A DNA stretch of 64,000 nt from DATAEG01 sp051001975. GTDB lineage: Bacteria > Actinomycetota > Actinomycetes > Mycobacteriales > Jatrophihabitantaceae. The notes below the pieces were generated by a model. The model made no database searches, was not told where the DNA came from, and saw only the letters and a list, made by a program, of their open reading frames with translations. The stretch is from NCBI GenBank assembly GCA_051001975.1, contig JBPCMU010000020.1, positions 1 to 64,000 on the forward strand. Direction: 5' to 3'. Positions within the stretch are counted from its first letter, which is position 1; each line of letters opens with the position of its first letter. Positions 33,103-41,499 of this stretch are shown here, piece after piece. A program made the translations under genes and the position numbers.

Positions 33103-33560
33103 AGGTACGAGATGATCCGCTCGCCGAGTGGCCGCTGCAGCAGCGAGTCGATCGCCGCGGCCAGCAGATCTGACAGCGGGTAGGCCAGTTCTGCCTGCCA
33201 TTCCCGCGCTGCGGCGTTCGTCGCCGCCCACTCGCGGTCCAGCGTCGGCATCAACCGCTTCGCTTTTGCCGTCAGGGTCGCGATGCGCTGTCGGGCATCG
33301 GTGCCGCCGGGAGCGAGCCGGATCAGCCCGTCGCGCGCGGCTTGGGCCACGGTCTGGCTGGCCGCCGAGTGCGTGACGCCGGTCGCGGTCGCGAGCGCGC
33401 TGATCGACTGCGGGCCGGACCGGGCAAGGAGCTGCAGGATCGGGTTGTACCGGGGCCGGAAGTCGGGCAGGCCGAGCTGGTCGTAGGCCGCACCGACGCC
33501 GGCGTCGACGAGGTCAGACAGTTGCCGAAGTTGGGTTCCGATCAGATCCGAGCTTGCCAT
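33099..33560 (-). CDS. MarR-like winged-helix regulator
   Basis: A 153-residue regulator. The central winged helix reads NPILQLLARSGPQSISALAT, then TGVTHSAASQTVAQAARDGLI as recognition helix, then the wing (RLAPGGTDARQRIATLT). Flanking helices would dimerise. The start is the ATG at 33560; the longer frame would run through the operator. Divergent from the prolyl aminopeptidase gene with a 61-base gap holding a perfect 12-base palindrome, so it likely controls itself and that gene. Convergent with topA. Confidence 0.88.
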   Translation of the reverse strand: MASSDLIGTQLRQLSDLVDAGVGAAYDQLGLPDFRPRYNPILQLLARSGPQSISALATATGVTHSAASQTVAQAARDGLIRLAPGGTDARQRIATLTAKAKRLMPTLDREWAATNAAAREWQAELAYPLSDLLAAAIDSLLQRPLGERIISYL

Positions 33561-33567
33561 GTCCAGT

Positions 33568-33590
33568 AATGTAACAGCGCTGTTGTAATT
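33568..33590. promoter_or_regulatory. Palindromic operator candidate between marR-type gene and pip
   Basis: Core AACAGCGCTGTT (33573-33584) is a perfect palindrome, extended by AAT...ATT at the edges. It lies eight bases before the regulator ATG and covers its expected 5' region, and is the natural MarR target. Confidence 0.6.
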
Positions 33591-33621
33591 CAGCTCCGCG
33601 TGCGAAACTCGAGGGAGAGCC

Positions 33622-34578
33622 GTGACCACCCTGCCGCCACCGCCCGATCCGTACGCCTCCGGCCTGCTCGACGTGGGTGACGGACACCAGATCTATTGGG
33701 AGGAGGCCGGGAACCCGGACGGTAAGCCCGCCCTCTACCTGCACGGTGGTCCGGGAAGCGGCAGCACGCCGGGTGCCCGGCGTTGGTTCGGCCATGCGGA
33801 CAAGTACCGGGCGATCATCATCGATCAGCGCAACTGCGGCCGCAGCCTGCCCTCGGCCGCTGATCCGACCACCGACCTGTCGACGAACACCACCCAGGAT
33901 CTGATCGCCGACCTGGAACTGCTGCGTATCGAGAAGGGCATCGACCGTTGGCAGGTGTTCGGCGGCTCCTGGGGCGTCACGCTCGCGCTCGTGTACGCCG
34001 AGACCTACCCGCAGCGAGTCAGCGAGCTCGTCCTGGCAGCTGTGACGATGACCCGGGCCAGCGACGTGCACTGGCTGTATCACGAGGTTGGTCGGTACTT
34101 CCCGGAGCAGTGGCGCCGTTACCGCGACGGCGTGCCCGAGGCGGAGCGCGACGGCGATCTCGTCGCCGCGTACAACCGGCTGTTGAACGTATCCGGCAAC
34201 GCAGAGGTGATGTCGGCGGCAGCGCAGAACTGGGTCGACTGGGAGGACGCGGTCAACTCGATGGATGCGAACTGGACGCCGGCAGTGCGGTATCAGGATC
34301 CCGTCTTCCGGATGACTTTCGCTCGGATGTGCGCCCACTACTTCTCGCACGCCGCCTGGCTGGAGGATCAGCAGATCCTGCGCGACGCGCACCGACTCGC
34401 AGGGATCCCGGGGGTCATGGTGCACGGCAAACACGACCTCGGCGGCCCGTCGGACGTGCCTTGGCTGCTCCAGCAGGAGTGGCCCGAGGCCGAGCTGCAC
34501 CTGGTCGACAGCGGCCACGGCGGCAACGCGATGGGCGCGCCGCTGAGCGATTTCGTCGGGCGGTACGCCAACCGCTGA
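33622..34578 (+). CDS. pip: Prolyl aminopeptidase
   Basis: A 318-residue alpha/beta hydrolase (peptidase family S33) that removes N-terminal proline from peptides. The family signatures are LHGGPGSG (oxyanion loop), DQRNCGRS, and the nucleophile elbow GGSWGVTLAL with Ser; the acid is the Asp in VHGKHD and the His lies in DSGHGG. Length and the HGGPG box are diagnostic. GTG start with GAGGGAG just upstream. It lies divergently from the MarR-like gene, which may repress it. Confidence 0.92.
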   Translation: MTTLPPPPDPYASGLLDVGDGHQIYWEEAGNPDGKPALYLHGGPGSGSTPGARRWFGHADKYRAIIIDQRNCGRSLPSAADPTTDLSTNTTQDLIADLELLRIEKGIDRWQVFGGSWGVTLALVYAETYPQRVSELVLAAVTMTRASDVHWLYHEVGRYFPEQWRRYRDGVPEAERDGDLVAAYNRLLNVSGNAEVMSAAAQNWVDWEDAVNSMDANWTPAVRYQDPVFRMTFARMCAHYFSHAAWLEDQQILRDAHRLAGIPGVMVHGKHDLGGPSDVPWLLQQEWPEAELHLVDSGHGGNAMGAPLSDFVGRYANR

Positions 34579-34607
34579 TCGGCCCTTGTGCCGAAAGGGA
34601 GGTTCCC

Positions 34608-34632
34608 GTCACGACACGCCGACGGTCGTGAC
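34608..34632. terminator. Hairpin between pip and tam (convergent)
   Basis: GTCACGA and TCGTGAC, seven-base perfect arms around an 11-base loop, in the 126-base gap between two convergent genes. No T-run. Confidence 0.4.
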
Positions 34633-34704
34633 TGAATGCTCCCGCTCGGCCACGAACAGCTCCCCTCGGCGCGATGGCCACCCGGACGTCGTGGAGCCCG
34701 CCGA

Positions 34705-35475
34705 TCACGGTTTCTGACCGACGCAGAAGATGCGGCGGAACGGGAAAGCGGTGCCGTGCGGACCGGCTGGATACGCCGCGCGCAGGGCCGCCGCGTAAGT
34801 CGCAGTGAATTCCGCCGAGTCCGCGTCGCATAGCGCCGCGAGGACGGGGCGCAACCCGGTACCGCGCACCCACTCCAGCACCGGGTCGGCACCGGGCAAC
34901 AGCTGCAGGTAAGTCGTCTCCCATGCGGCGGTACGCCAGCCCCGATCTAGTAGCACCGAGGCATACTCCGGCACCGACGCGACCGAGTCACCGCCGCGCA
35001 GCACGCCACTCAGCTGATCGACCCAGCGTGGTGAGGCGGCCACTTCGCGCATCAGCACGTGTGAGGGCTGGTCGAAGTTGCCCGGTACCTGCCAGGCGAA
35101 CCACGCGCCCGCCGGCAAGCGGTCCGCCCACTCACCGAGCAAGGTCAGGTGATCGGGAACCCACTGCATCACGGCGTTGCTCACCAGCACGTCGACGGTC
35201 TCATCAGGCTGCCAGTCGTGCACGTCGCGGGTGCCGAAGCTCAGCCGTTCGGTGACGTGCGCACCGGCCCTGTCGATCATCTGCTGCGAGGAGTCGAAGC
35301 CGTGCACATTGGCGCCGGGCCAGCGCTGGGCGAGCACTGCGGTCAACTCGCCACTTCCGCAACCCGCGTCAACGACCCGGCCCGGCGCGGGCGCGGCGAT
35401 CCGGGATGTCAGGTCGAGGAACGGCCGACCTCGTTCGTCGGAGTAGCGAAGGTATTGATTCGGGTCCCAGTCCAT
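34705..35475 (-). CDS. tam: Trans-aconitate 2-methyltransferase
   Basis: A 256-residue SAM-dependent enzyme that methylates trans-aconitate, a toxic by-product of the TCA cycle. The N-terminus MDWDPNQYLRYSDERGRPF is diagnostic of Tam. SAM motif I is VVDAGCGSGELTAVLAQRWP, followed by VHGFDSSQQMID and DVLVSNAVMQWVPDH; the end FPFRRIFCVG is also typical. The start is set at this MDWDPNQYL ATG, whereas the frame is open much further upstream. Divergent from a MarR gene, with a clear inverted repeat between. Confidence 0.92.
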   Translation of the reverse strand: MDWDPNQYLRYSDERGRPFLDLTSRIAAPAPGRVVDAGCGSGELTAVLAQRWPGANVHGFDSSQQMIDRAGAHVTERLSFGTRDVHDWQPDETVDVLVSNAVMQWVPDHLTLLGEWADRLPAGAWFAWQVPGNFDQPSHVLMREVAASPRWVDQLSGVLRGGDSVASVPEYASVLLDRGWRTAAWETTYLQLLPGADPVLEWVRGTGLRPVLAALCDADSAEFTATYAAALRAAYPAGPHGTAFPFRRIFCVGQKP

Positions 35476-35488
35476 CAGGAATCCTCTC

Positions 35489-35515
35489 GACGTCAAGATA
35501 ATATCGCTTGATGTC
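35489..35515. promoter_or_regulatory. Inverted repeat between tam and divergent marR gene
   Basis: GACGTCAAG and CTTGATGTC (eight of nine positions paired) around ATAATATCG. The AT-rich centre in a GC-rich genome and the position 14 bases before the tam start suggest an operator overlapping the promoter. A second GTCAAGGTAA repeats part of the left arm downstream. Confidence 0.6.
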
Positions 35516-35538
35516 AAGGTAACAGCTACAGTCATGTC

Positions 35539-36039
35539 ATGGATGAGGTGGACGGCATCGTGGCTGCGTGGCAGCGGGAGCGGCCGGATCTCGACGTCAG
35601 TGCATTGGCCGTGCTCAGCCGGGTCGACCGACTGGCCGCCGAACTGGCCAGCCGCCGCCGCCGAGTGTTCGTGGCCCATCACCTCGCGCTGCACGAGTTC
35701 GACGTACTGGCCGCACTGCGCAGGTCAGGCCCGCCGTACGAGCTGACCGCCGGGCAACTCGCCGCGGACACCCACGTTACGTCGGGAACGATGACCAACC
35801 GGATCAGCGGCCTGGTGCAGCGCAGGCTGGTCCGCCGCGCCGCAGACCCGGTGGACGGGCGGATCAGCCGGATCCGGCTCGGCGCCGCCGGCCGGACCAG
35901 AGTGGATGCCGCCATCACCGACCTTTTGGGTGTCGAGAACGATCTGCTGCGGGCGCTGCCGGCGAGCGGTCGGCGCGGGCTGGCCAGCGCGCTGCAGGTT
36001 GTGCTCAGCGCGGTCCAGGCTGCCCCTGCGACGGGGTAA
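35539..36039 (+). CDS. MarR family transcriptional regulator
   Basis: A 166-residue regulator. Helices H1-H2 (ALAVLSRVDRLAAELASRRR, LALHEFDVLAALRRSG) lead to the helix-turn-helix LTAGQLAADTHVTSGTMTNR and the wing RRAADPVDGRISRIRLGAAG, with the conserved DxRxxxxxLT-type segment (DGRISRIRLGAAGR). The overall order is that of true MarR. Divergent from tam, so tam and itself are the likely targets. Ligand unknown. 70 bases separate it from the MFS-tmk gene, which probably has its own start of transcription. Confidence 0.9.
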   Translation: MDEVDGIVAAWQRERPDLDVSALAVLSRVDRLAAELASRRRRVFVAHHLALHEFDVLAALRRSGPPYELTAGQLAADTHVTSGTMTNRISGLVQRRLVRRAADPVDGRISRIRLGAAGRTRVDAAITDLLGVENDLLRALPASGRRGLASALQVVLSAVQAAPATG

Positions 36040-36109
36040 TCGAGTCTCTGGTCGCAAGTAGGGTGTCGGGCAGACCCGTAGACCCCTGGGAGTTGCGATC
36101 GCCATCGAT

Positions 36110-38278
36110 GTGCCGCCTGATGCCGCGCCTGATGCCGCGCCTGATCAGGGTGCCGCGGCGGCCGAACCGGACGCACCGGCGGGTCGGGCCGAGCGCCCGG
36201 TGACGACGAATGCCGATGCGGCGTCGAGTAGTTCGGCACAGGCGCTTCGGTCGGTGCTGCGGGTCCGCCCGTTCCGCCGGATCTGGTACACCACTGCGCT
36301 GTCCAGCCTCGGCGACTGGCTCGGCCTGCTCGCCACGACGGCACTGGCAACCAGCCTGGCCGATACGTACAGAGGTCAGAACTACGCCCTGGGCCTGGTG
36401 TTGGTCGTGCGGCTGCTGCCGAGCATTCTGCTCGGCCCGCTGGCCGGGTTGTTCGCCGATCGCTTCGATCGCCGCCGCACGATGGTGCTGTCCGACGCGC
36501 TGCGCTTCGTGCTGTTCGTTTCGATCCCGATCGCGATGAATTTCGACATCACCAACCACGAGAAGCTGACCGTGCTCTATGTGGCGAGCTTCCTCGTCGA
36601 GTGCGTGAGCCTGTTCTGGAATCCGGCCAAGGACGCGGCCGTCCCGAACCTGGTGCGCAAGGACCAGGTCGAGGCGGCAAACCAGCTCGGGCTGGTCACC
36701 ACCTACGGGTTGACGCCCGTGACGGCCGCGATCCTGTTCTCCGGTCTGGCCATCCTGTCCAAGCGACTGGCCAAGAACTTCGAATGGTTCCACTCCAACC
36801 AGGTGAGTATGTCGCTCTACTTCAACGCCGCGACGTTCATCGTGGCCGCGATCCTGGTGTGGTCGGTGCATGAGATCAGCGGGCATCGCGAGGCCCGCCG
36901 GGCGGACGGGTCCGATGCGCCGGGGCTGCTCGGTCTGTTCACCGAGGGCGTGCAGTTCCTGCGGTCGTCCCGGTTGCTGCGCGGAATCATCGTCGGCATC
37001 CTCGGAGCGTTCGCGGCCGGTGGCGCGGTGATCGGTTCCAGCAAGACCTACGTGACCAGCCTCGGCGGCGGGAACGCCGCGTACGGAGTGGTGTTCGGTG
37101 CGGTTTTCGTCGGCCTCGGCGCCGGGATGGCGCTGGGGCCGCGGGTCGCCCGAGATGTGTCGCGTCGTCGCGTCTTCGGTGTCGCCATTCTCTTCGCGGG
37201 GCTCTGTCTCGTCCTTGTCGGGCTCGCACCGCAGATCTCGATCGCCGTTGTCATCGTGCTGGGGGTCGGATTCGGCGCGGGGCTGGCGTTCCTGGCGGGT
37301 GTCACCCTGTTGGGTACCGAGGTCGACGACGAGATGCGGGGCCGGGTGTTCGCCTTCATTCAGGCGCTGGTCCGCGTCGTGCTGATCCTGAGCCTGGCGC
37401 TGGTGCCCTTCATTGTCGGGCGGATCGGCCAGTCCAACCTGGATCTGTTCGGCGCGCACGTCGTCGTGGACGGCACCCGCTTCGTCCTGGTCGTCGGTGG
37501 TGTATTCGCGATGCTCGCCGGCCTCGTGTCGTTCCGATTGATGGACGACCGCGGCGAGGTCCCGGTGGTGGCCGACCTGATGACCGGGCTGCGTGGCGAC
37601 ACCTCTGCGCGTCGTCGCCTGCAGACCGGCGGTGTGCTCATCGCGTTCGAGGGCGGCGAGGGTGCCGGCAAGTCCACCCAGATCGAGTTGCTGGCTCAGG
37701 CGCTGCGTGCCGACGGGCTCGCAGTCACCACCACGTTCGAACCCGGCGCCACCCCGGTCGGTAGCCGGATCCGGCAGCTCCTGCTGGAGCAGGACGAGCC
37801 GATCGACGACCGGGCCGAAGCCCTGCTGTTCGCCGCCGACCGGGCGCACCACGTCGCGACGGTCATTCGACCCGCACTCGACCACGGCGACGTCGTGCTG
37901 ACCGATCGGTTCGTGGATTCATCGGCGGCTTACCAGGGTGCCGGCCGGTCGCTCACCGTCGAAGACGTCCGCCGGGTCTCGCGCTGGGCGACGGCGGGCA
38001 TCGTCGCCGACCTCACCGTCGTGCTCGACATCCCGGCCGTCGACGGGCTGGCCCGGGTCAGCAACCGCGGCGAGCACGACCGTCTGGAACGTGAGTCGGT
38101 GGAGTTCCACGAGCGAGTCCGGCAGGCCTTCCGTGGCTACGCGGAGTCCGACCCGCGCCGCTATCTCATGGTCGACGCGAGGCAGCCGCCCGCCGAGCTG
38201 AGCGCCGAGATCAAGGCCGCCGTCGATCGCGTACTCAGTGGGCGGCGCGCCGGTGGCCAGGTCGGGCTCGTGCCATGA
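36110..38278 (+). CDS. tmk: MFS transporter-thymidylate kinase fusion (dTMP kinase)
   Basis: A 722-residue two-part protein. After a Pro/Ala/Asp-rich lead (a 12-base DNA repeat encodes PDAAPDAAPD), residues ~55-490 form a 12-segment major-facilitator domain (GPLAGLFADRFDRRRTMVLS is the MFS loop signature). Residues ~506-722 are a complete thymidylate kinase: Walker A EGGEGAGKST from residue 514, the DR motif TDRFVDSSAAYQG, and the lid RVSNRGEHDRLERE. The kinase makes dTDP from dTMP, essential for DNA synthesis, apparently tethered to the membrane. The fusion is known from other actinobacteria. The GTG start has its GGGAG 18 bases away, so the exact start is uncertain. ATGA overlap with holB. 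Confidence 0.93.
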   Translation: MPPDAAPDAAPDQGAAAAEPDAPAGRAERPVTTNADAASSSSAQALRSVLRVRPFRRIWYTTALSSLGDWLGLLATTALATSLADTYRGQNYALGLVLVVRLLPSILLGPLAGLFADRFDRRRTMVLSDALRFVLFVSIPIAMNFDITNHEKLTVLYVASFLVECVSLFWNPAKDAAVPNLVRKDQVEAANQLGLVTTYGLTPVTAAILFSGLAILSKRLAKNFEWFHSNQVSMSLYFNAATFIVAAILVWSVHEISGHREARRADGSDAPGLLGLFTEGVQFLRSSRLLRGIIVGILGAFAAGGAVIGSSKTYVTSLGGGNAAYGVVFGAVFVGLGAGMALGPRVARDVSRRRVFGVAILFAGLCLVLVGLAPQISIAVVIVLGVGFGAGLAFLAGVTLLGTEVDDEMRGRVFAFIQALVRVVLILSLALVPFIVGRIGQSNLDLFGAHVVVDGTRFVLVVGGVFAMLAGLVSFRLMDDRGEVPVVADLMTGLRGDTSARRRLQTGGVLIAFEGGEGAGKSTQIELLAQALRADGLAVTTTFEPGATPVGSRIRQLLLEQDEPIDDRAEALLFAADRAHHVATVIRPALDHGDVVLTDRFVDSSAAYQGAGRSLTVEDVRRVSRWATAGIVADLTVVLDIPAVDGLARVSNRGEHDRLERESVEFHERVRQAFRGYAESDPRRYLMVDARQPPAELSAEIKAAVDRVLSGRRAGGQVGLVP

Positions 38279-39471
38279 CGGTCTGGGATGCCCTGGTCGG
38301 GCAGGGTGAGACGGTCGAGATCCTGCGGGCGGCCGCCGCAGCCGCAGCGCAGATCGCCGTCGGCGGCGAGGCGGCATCGGGGTCCATGACGCATGCGTGG
38401 CTGTTCACCGGGCCGCCCGGTTCCGGCCGATCGGTCGCGGCGCGGGCCTTCGCCGCTGCGCTGGAATGCACGCAACCGACGATGGACGGCCCCGGCTGTG
38501 GTGCGTGTTCCGGTTGCCGGGCTGTGCTCGGTACCCGGCATCCGGACGTGCACACGGTCGTGCCCGAAGGCCTCTCTATCTCGGTCGCGGAAATGCGCGC
38601 GGTGGTCGGTGAGGCATCGCGCCGGCCGATGGTGGGTTCGTGGCAGGCGATGATCATCGAGGACGCAGACCGGCTTACCGAGGCTGCGTCGAATGCCCTG
38701 CTGAAGGTGGTCGAGGAGCCGCCGAGGCGCACTGTATTCCTCCTCTGTGCTCCGTCCACCCATCCCGACGATGTCGCAGTGACGATCCGCAGCCGGTGTC
38801 GCGCGATCGCACTGCGCACGCCGTCGGCAGAGGCGATCGCAGCGGTGTTGCGCGCCGAAGGCGTCGAGCCCGACATGGCGCAGTGGGCGGCGCAGGCCTC
38901 GCAGGGCCACGTCGGGCGAGCCCGCCGGTTGACGCGTGACGAGGACGCCCGCGCGCGCCGGGCCGCGGTGCTCGCGGTACCTGGCTCGTTGCACACATTG
39001 CGTGAGTGCCAAGTGGCGGCGGATGCACTGATCGTCTCGGCCGAGGCAGAGGCCAAGGCGATGTCCGAGAGCGTCGACGACTCCGAGCTGGATGCGCTGC
39101 GCACCGCCATGGGGGCGGGCGGCACCGGAAAGGGCAGCGCTACCGCAACCCGCGGCATGGCCGGCGCGGTGAAGGACCTACAGCAACGGCAGAAGTCGCG
39201 GGCCACTCGTGCGCAACGTGATGCCCTGGACCGTGCCTTGATCGATCTCGCCGCGTTCTACCGCGACGTGTTACGCCAACAGGCCGGCAGTGGAGGAGCC
39301 GCGGCACACCCTGAGGTGGCCGACACGGTCGCGACCGTGGCAGCGGCCGTCACGCCGGCTGGTGCGTTGCGGCGGCTGGACGCCGTGTTGGCCTGCCGCG
39401 AGGCTCTCGAGCTGAACGTAAAACCGCGAATCGCGGTCGAGGCGATGGTCGCGGCGCTGCGGCTGCCTTGA
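38275..39471 (+). CDS. holB: DNA polymerase III delta' subunit
   Basis: A 398-residue clamp-loader subunit. The N-terminal AAA+ domain has a P-loop with Arg in place of the usual Lys (GPPGSGRSVAAR), as is common in actinobacterial delta' proteins. The zinc-binding module follows (ALECTQ... GCGACSGCRA, four Cys), then EDADRLTEAASNALLKVVEE and TIRSRCRA (SRC arginine-finger motif). The C-terminal ~180 residues are helical with an inserted Gly-rich loop (AMGAGGTGKGSATATRG). Translationally coupled to the tmk fusion, an order widely conserved (tmk-holB). Confidence 0.94.
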   Translation: MTVWDALVGQGETVEILRAAAAAAAQIAVGGEAASGSMTHAWLFTGPPGSGRSVAARAFAAALECTQPTMDGPGCGACSGCRAVLGTRHPDVHTVVPEGLSISVAEMRAVVGEASRRPMVGSWQAMIIEDADRLTEAASNALLKVVEEPPRRTVFLLCAPSTHPDDVAVTIRSRCRAIALRTPSAEAIAAVLRAEGVEPDMAQWAAQASQGHVGRARRLTRDEDARARRAAVLAVPGSLHTLRECQVAADALIVSAEAEAKAMSESVDDSELDALRTAMGAGGTGKGSATATRGMAGAVKDLQQRQKSRATRAQRDALDRALIDLAAFYRDVLRQQAGSGGAAAHPEVADTVATVAAAVTPAGALRRLDAVLACREALELNVKPRIAVEAMVAALRLP

Positions 39472-39492
39472 TCCAGGGATAAGGTCGCGGTC

Positions 39493-40320
39493 GTGGGCAT
39501 GGTGTGCGCGGTGACGTTCACCAAACACGGCCGCCTCTACTACGCCGATCCGGGGGAGCTGCGACCGGAGATCGGCGACTCGGTCCTCTACCCGACCTCG
39601 GACGGCCCGGAGGTCGCCGAGGTGATGTGGGCACCGCAGTGGGTCGCGGACGACATCGGCGGGCTTCCGGTCCTGGCCGGGATGGCGAAGCGTGACTCAG
39701 TGGATCGAGCCGCGGTGTCGCGTAAGAAGCGCGCCGCCGCCCGGGTCGCCTCCCGCCGGCTGATCCGTGAGCACGACCTGCCGATGAAGGTCGTCGGGAT
39801 CGACGTGCTCGGTGACGGCGAGAAGACGCTCATCTACTTCACCGCGCCGCACCGCGTCGACTTCCGTTCGCTGATCCGTGACCTGGGTGCCACGCTCAAA
39901 TGCCGCGTCGAGTTGCGGCAACTCTCGGCGCGGGACGAGGCGCGGCTGACCGGTGGCGTCGGCTCATGCGGTCGCGAGCTGTGCTGTTCGACGTTCCTGG
40001 TCGACTTCGAGCCGGTCTCGGTACGGATGGCCAAGGACCAGGACCTGCCGTTGAACCCGCTGCGCATCTCCGGCGCGTGTGGCCGGTTGATGTGCTGCCT
40101 GAAGTACGAGCACCCGCTGTACCAAGACGCACTCACCAAGGCGCCGGTCGGCGATACCGTCGAGACCCCGGACGGCGAAGGGACTGTGGTCGGGCACAAC
40201 GTCCCGAGCGAGACGGTGGTGGTCCGGATGGCCGCCGACGGCACGACCAGCAAGTGCGCACTGGCCTCGGTGTGTTCCTCGCGCAAGGCCTACGACTCCC
40301 GACCCGAAGCCGGACTCTAA
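39493..40320 (+). CDS. PSP1/RicT (YaaT)-like protein
   Basis: A 275-residue PSP1-domain protein. DLPMKVVGIDVLGDGEKTLI and YFTAPHRVDFRSLIRDLG form the PSP1 core. The Cys motifs GSCGRELCC and GRLMCCLKYE are the ligands of the Fe-S cluster in RicT of the Bacillus RicAFT complex, which promotes RNase Y-dependent mRNA maturation. In actinobacteria, which use RNase E, the role is not established. It follows holB at 21 bases, the usual tmk-holB-ricT order. ATG at 39499 is an alternative start to the GTG. Confidence 0.9.
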   Translation: MGMVCAVTFTKHGRLYYADPGELRPEIGDSVLYPTSDGPEVAEVMWAPQWVADDIGGLPVLAGMAKRDSVDRAAVSRKKRAAARVASRRLIREHDLPMKVVGIDVLGDGEKTLIYFTAPHRVDFRSLIRDLGATLKCRVELRQLSARDEARLTGGVGSCGRELCCSTFLVDFEPVSVRMAKDQDLPLNPLRISGACGRLMCCLKYEHPLYQDALTKAPVGDTVETPDGEGTVVGHNVPSETVVVRMAADGTTSKCALASVCSSRKAYDSRPEAGL

Positions 40321-40370
40321 GCACCGGTCTGTGTGACCCGAACAGGGAATTGACTGGTAGCGTTCGCCCT

Positions 40371-40607
40371 ATGGAGACGACACTGGACTCCGTAGGTCGC
40401 GTGGTGATTCCGAAGGCACTGCGCGACGCGCTCGGTTTGCGCACCGGAACCACGATCGACATCTCCCGTTACGGCTCCGGGTTGCAGCTCACCGTGAGCG
40501 GCCGGACGGCGCGACTAGTCGACGAGGCCGGAGTTCTCGTCGCGACCGGCTCTCACGAGATCGGCGACGATGACGTGTTCGGTCTGATCGATGCCGGCCG
40601 GCATTGA
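40371..40607 (+). CDS. AbrB/MazE-like antitoxin
   Basis: A 78-residue swapped-hairpin DNA-binding protein: METTLDSVGRVVIPKALRDA then LGLRTGTTIDISRYG is the AbrB fold, and the C-terminal ~30 residues (GVLVATGSHEIGDDDVFGLI) would wrap the toxin. The TTG start of the PIN gene overlaps its stop, so the two are translated together. As antitoxin it should repress its own operon. A TTGACT hexamer at 40350 lies in the 50-base upstream gap. Confidence 0.88.
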   Translation: METTLDSVGRVVIPKALRDALGLRTGTTIDISRYGSGLQLTVSGRTARLVDEAGVLVATGSHEIGDDDVFGLIDAGRH

Positions 40608-41017
40608 GTACGGCACTCGTACTGGACACCAGTGCTGCTGTGCCGTTGCTGGTGCGAACCCATCGTGCCCATGAGTCCGTCGTGCACTGGTGGGACGGTC
40701 GTGAGGTCGCGCTCAGCGGGCACGCTCTCGTCGAGACCTACTCGGTCCTGACCCGGTTGCCCGGGGATGTCCGGCTCACCCCTGCCGACGCGGTTCGCCT
40801 GCTGGGTGAGCGATTCGCCCCGGCCGTGCAACTTAGTGCGCGCACCGTGAAGCGGCTGCCCTCAGTGCTCGCTGATCTGGGCATTACGGGGGGTGCGGTC
40901 TACGACGCAATCGTCGCGCTAGCCGCCGCAGAGCACGATTGCGTGCTGGCCACCCGCGATGCGCGGGCCAAGAGCACCTACGACGCGGTGGGTGTGCAGG
41001 TCGAGATCGCCGGCTGA
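40604..41017 (+). CDS. PIN-domain ribonuclease toxin (VapC type)
   Basis: A 137-residue PIN protein. Metal-binding acidic residues can be seen: Asp in LVLDTSAAV, Glu in ALVETYSVLTRL, Asp in YDAIVALAA and Asp in LATRDARA. This is the VapC active-site set. It should cleave RNA, often tRNA, when freed from the preceding antitoxin. TTG start overlapping the antitoxin TGA. The pair interrupts an otherwise housekeeping run, as is typical for movable toxin-antitoxin modules. Confidence 0.88.
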   Translation: MSTALVLDTSAAVPLLVRTHRAHESVVHWWDGREVALSGHALVETYSVLTRLPGDVRLTPADAVRLLGERFAPAVQLSARTVKRLPSVLADLGITGGAVYDAIVALAAAEHDCVLATRDARAKSTYDAVGVQVEIAG

Positions 41018-41065
41018 TGCGACCCCGGTCCGGTCCGGGTCGAACCGCCGTGTTTGATGGACGTC

Positions 41066-41425
41066 ATGACGAAGCCAACGGTCGACTTCCCGGGCGGCGA
41101 GCCGCCGACGTCTCTGCAAAGCACGGATCTCACCGTCGGCGACGGTGCCGAGGCGAACGCCGGTGACACCGTCGAGGTGCACTACGTCGGCGTGGAGTTC
41201 GACACCGGTGAGGAGTTCGACGCCTCCTACAACCGCGGTGCGCCGATCGAGTTCCCGCTGCAGGGACTCATCCAGGGCTGGCAGGACGGGATCCCGGGCA
41301 TGAAGGTCGGCGGTCGCCGTCAGCTCGTCATCCCGCCGGAGCTCGCCTACGGTCCGGCCGGCTCCGGGCACCGCCTCGGCGGCAAGACACTGGTGTTCGT
41401 CATCGACCTGCTCGCGGTCCGGTAA
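41066..41425 (+). CDS. FKBP-type peptidyl-prolyl cis-trans isomerase
   Basis: A 119-residue cytoplasmic FKBP. VHYVGVEFDTGEEFDASYNR, GAPIEFPLQGLIQGWQDGI and the end GHRLGGKTLVFVIDLLAV are the canonical strands and active-site residues (Tyr, Asp, Trp, Phe). It assists folding by isomerising X-Pro bonds. The start is the ATG at 41066 (MTKPTVDFPGG), the usual actinobacterial FKBP N-terminus; TTG/ATG at 41054-41057 would add a few residues. Confidence 0.93.
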   Translation: MTKPTVDFPGGEPPTSLQSTDLTVGDGAEANAGDTVEVHYVGVEFDTGEEFDASYNRGAPIEFPLQGLIQGWQDGIPGMKVGGRRQLVIPPELAYGPAGSGHRLGGKTLVFVIDLLAVR

Positions 41426-41467
41426 CCGGCCCACTATCGATTCGGTCCGGCGCGGGTCTGCCGGTTA
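41423..41467. terminator. Inverted repeat after the FKBP gene
   Basis: TAACCGGC (including the FKBP stop) and GCCGGTTA are perfect eight-base arms 29 bases apart, between the FKBP gene and the tRNA. Could end FKBP transcription; alternatively chance. Confidence 0.35.
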
Positions 41468-41499
41468 GAATTCGTCGGTCGCGTGCCGGTCGGGCGTGC

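Noticed and set aside
36005..37885. 626-residue antisense frame opposite the MFS-tmk gene
   Set aside because: Gln/Asp/His/Arg-rich repetitive composition, no domain; the sense strand encodes a complete MFS domain.
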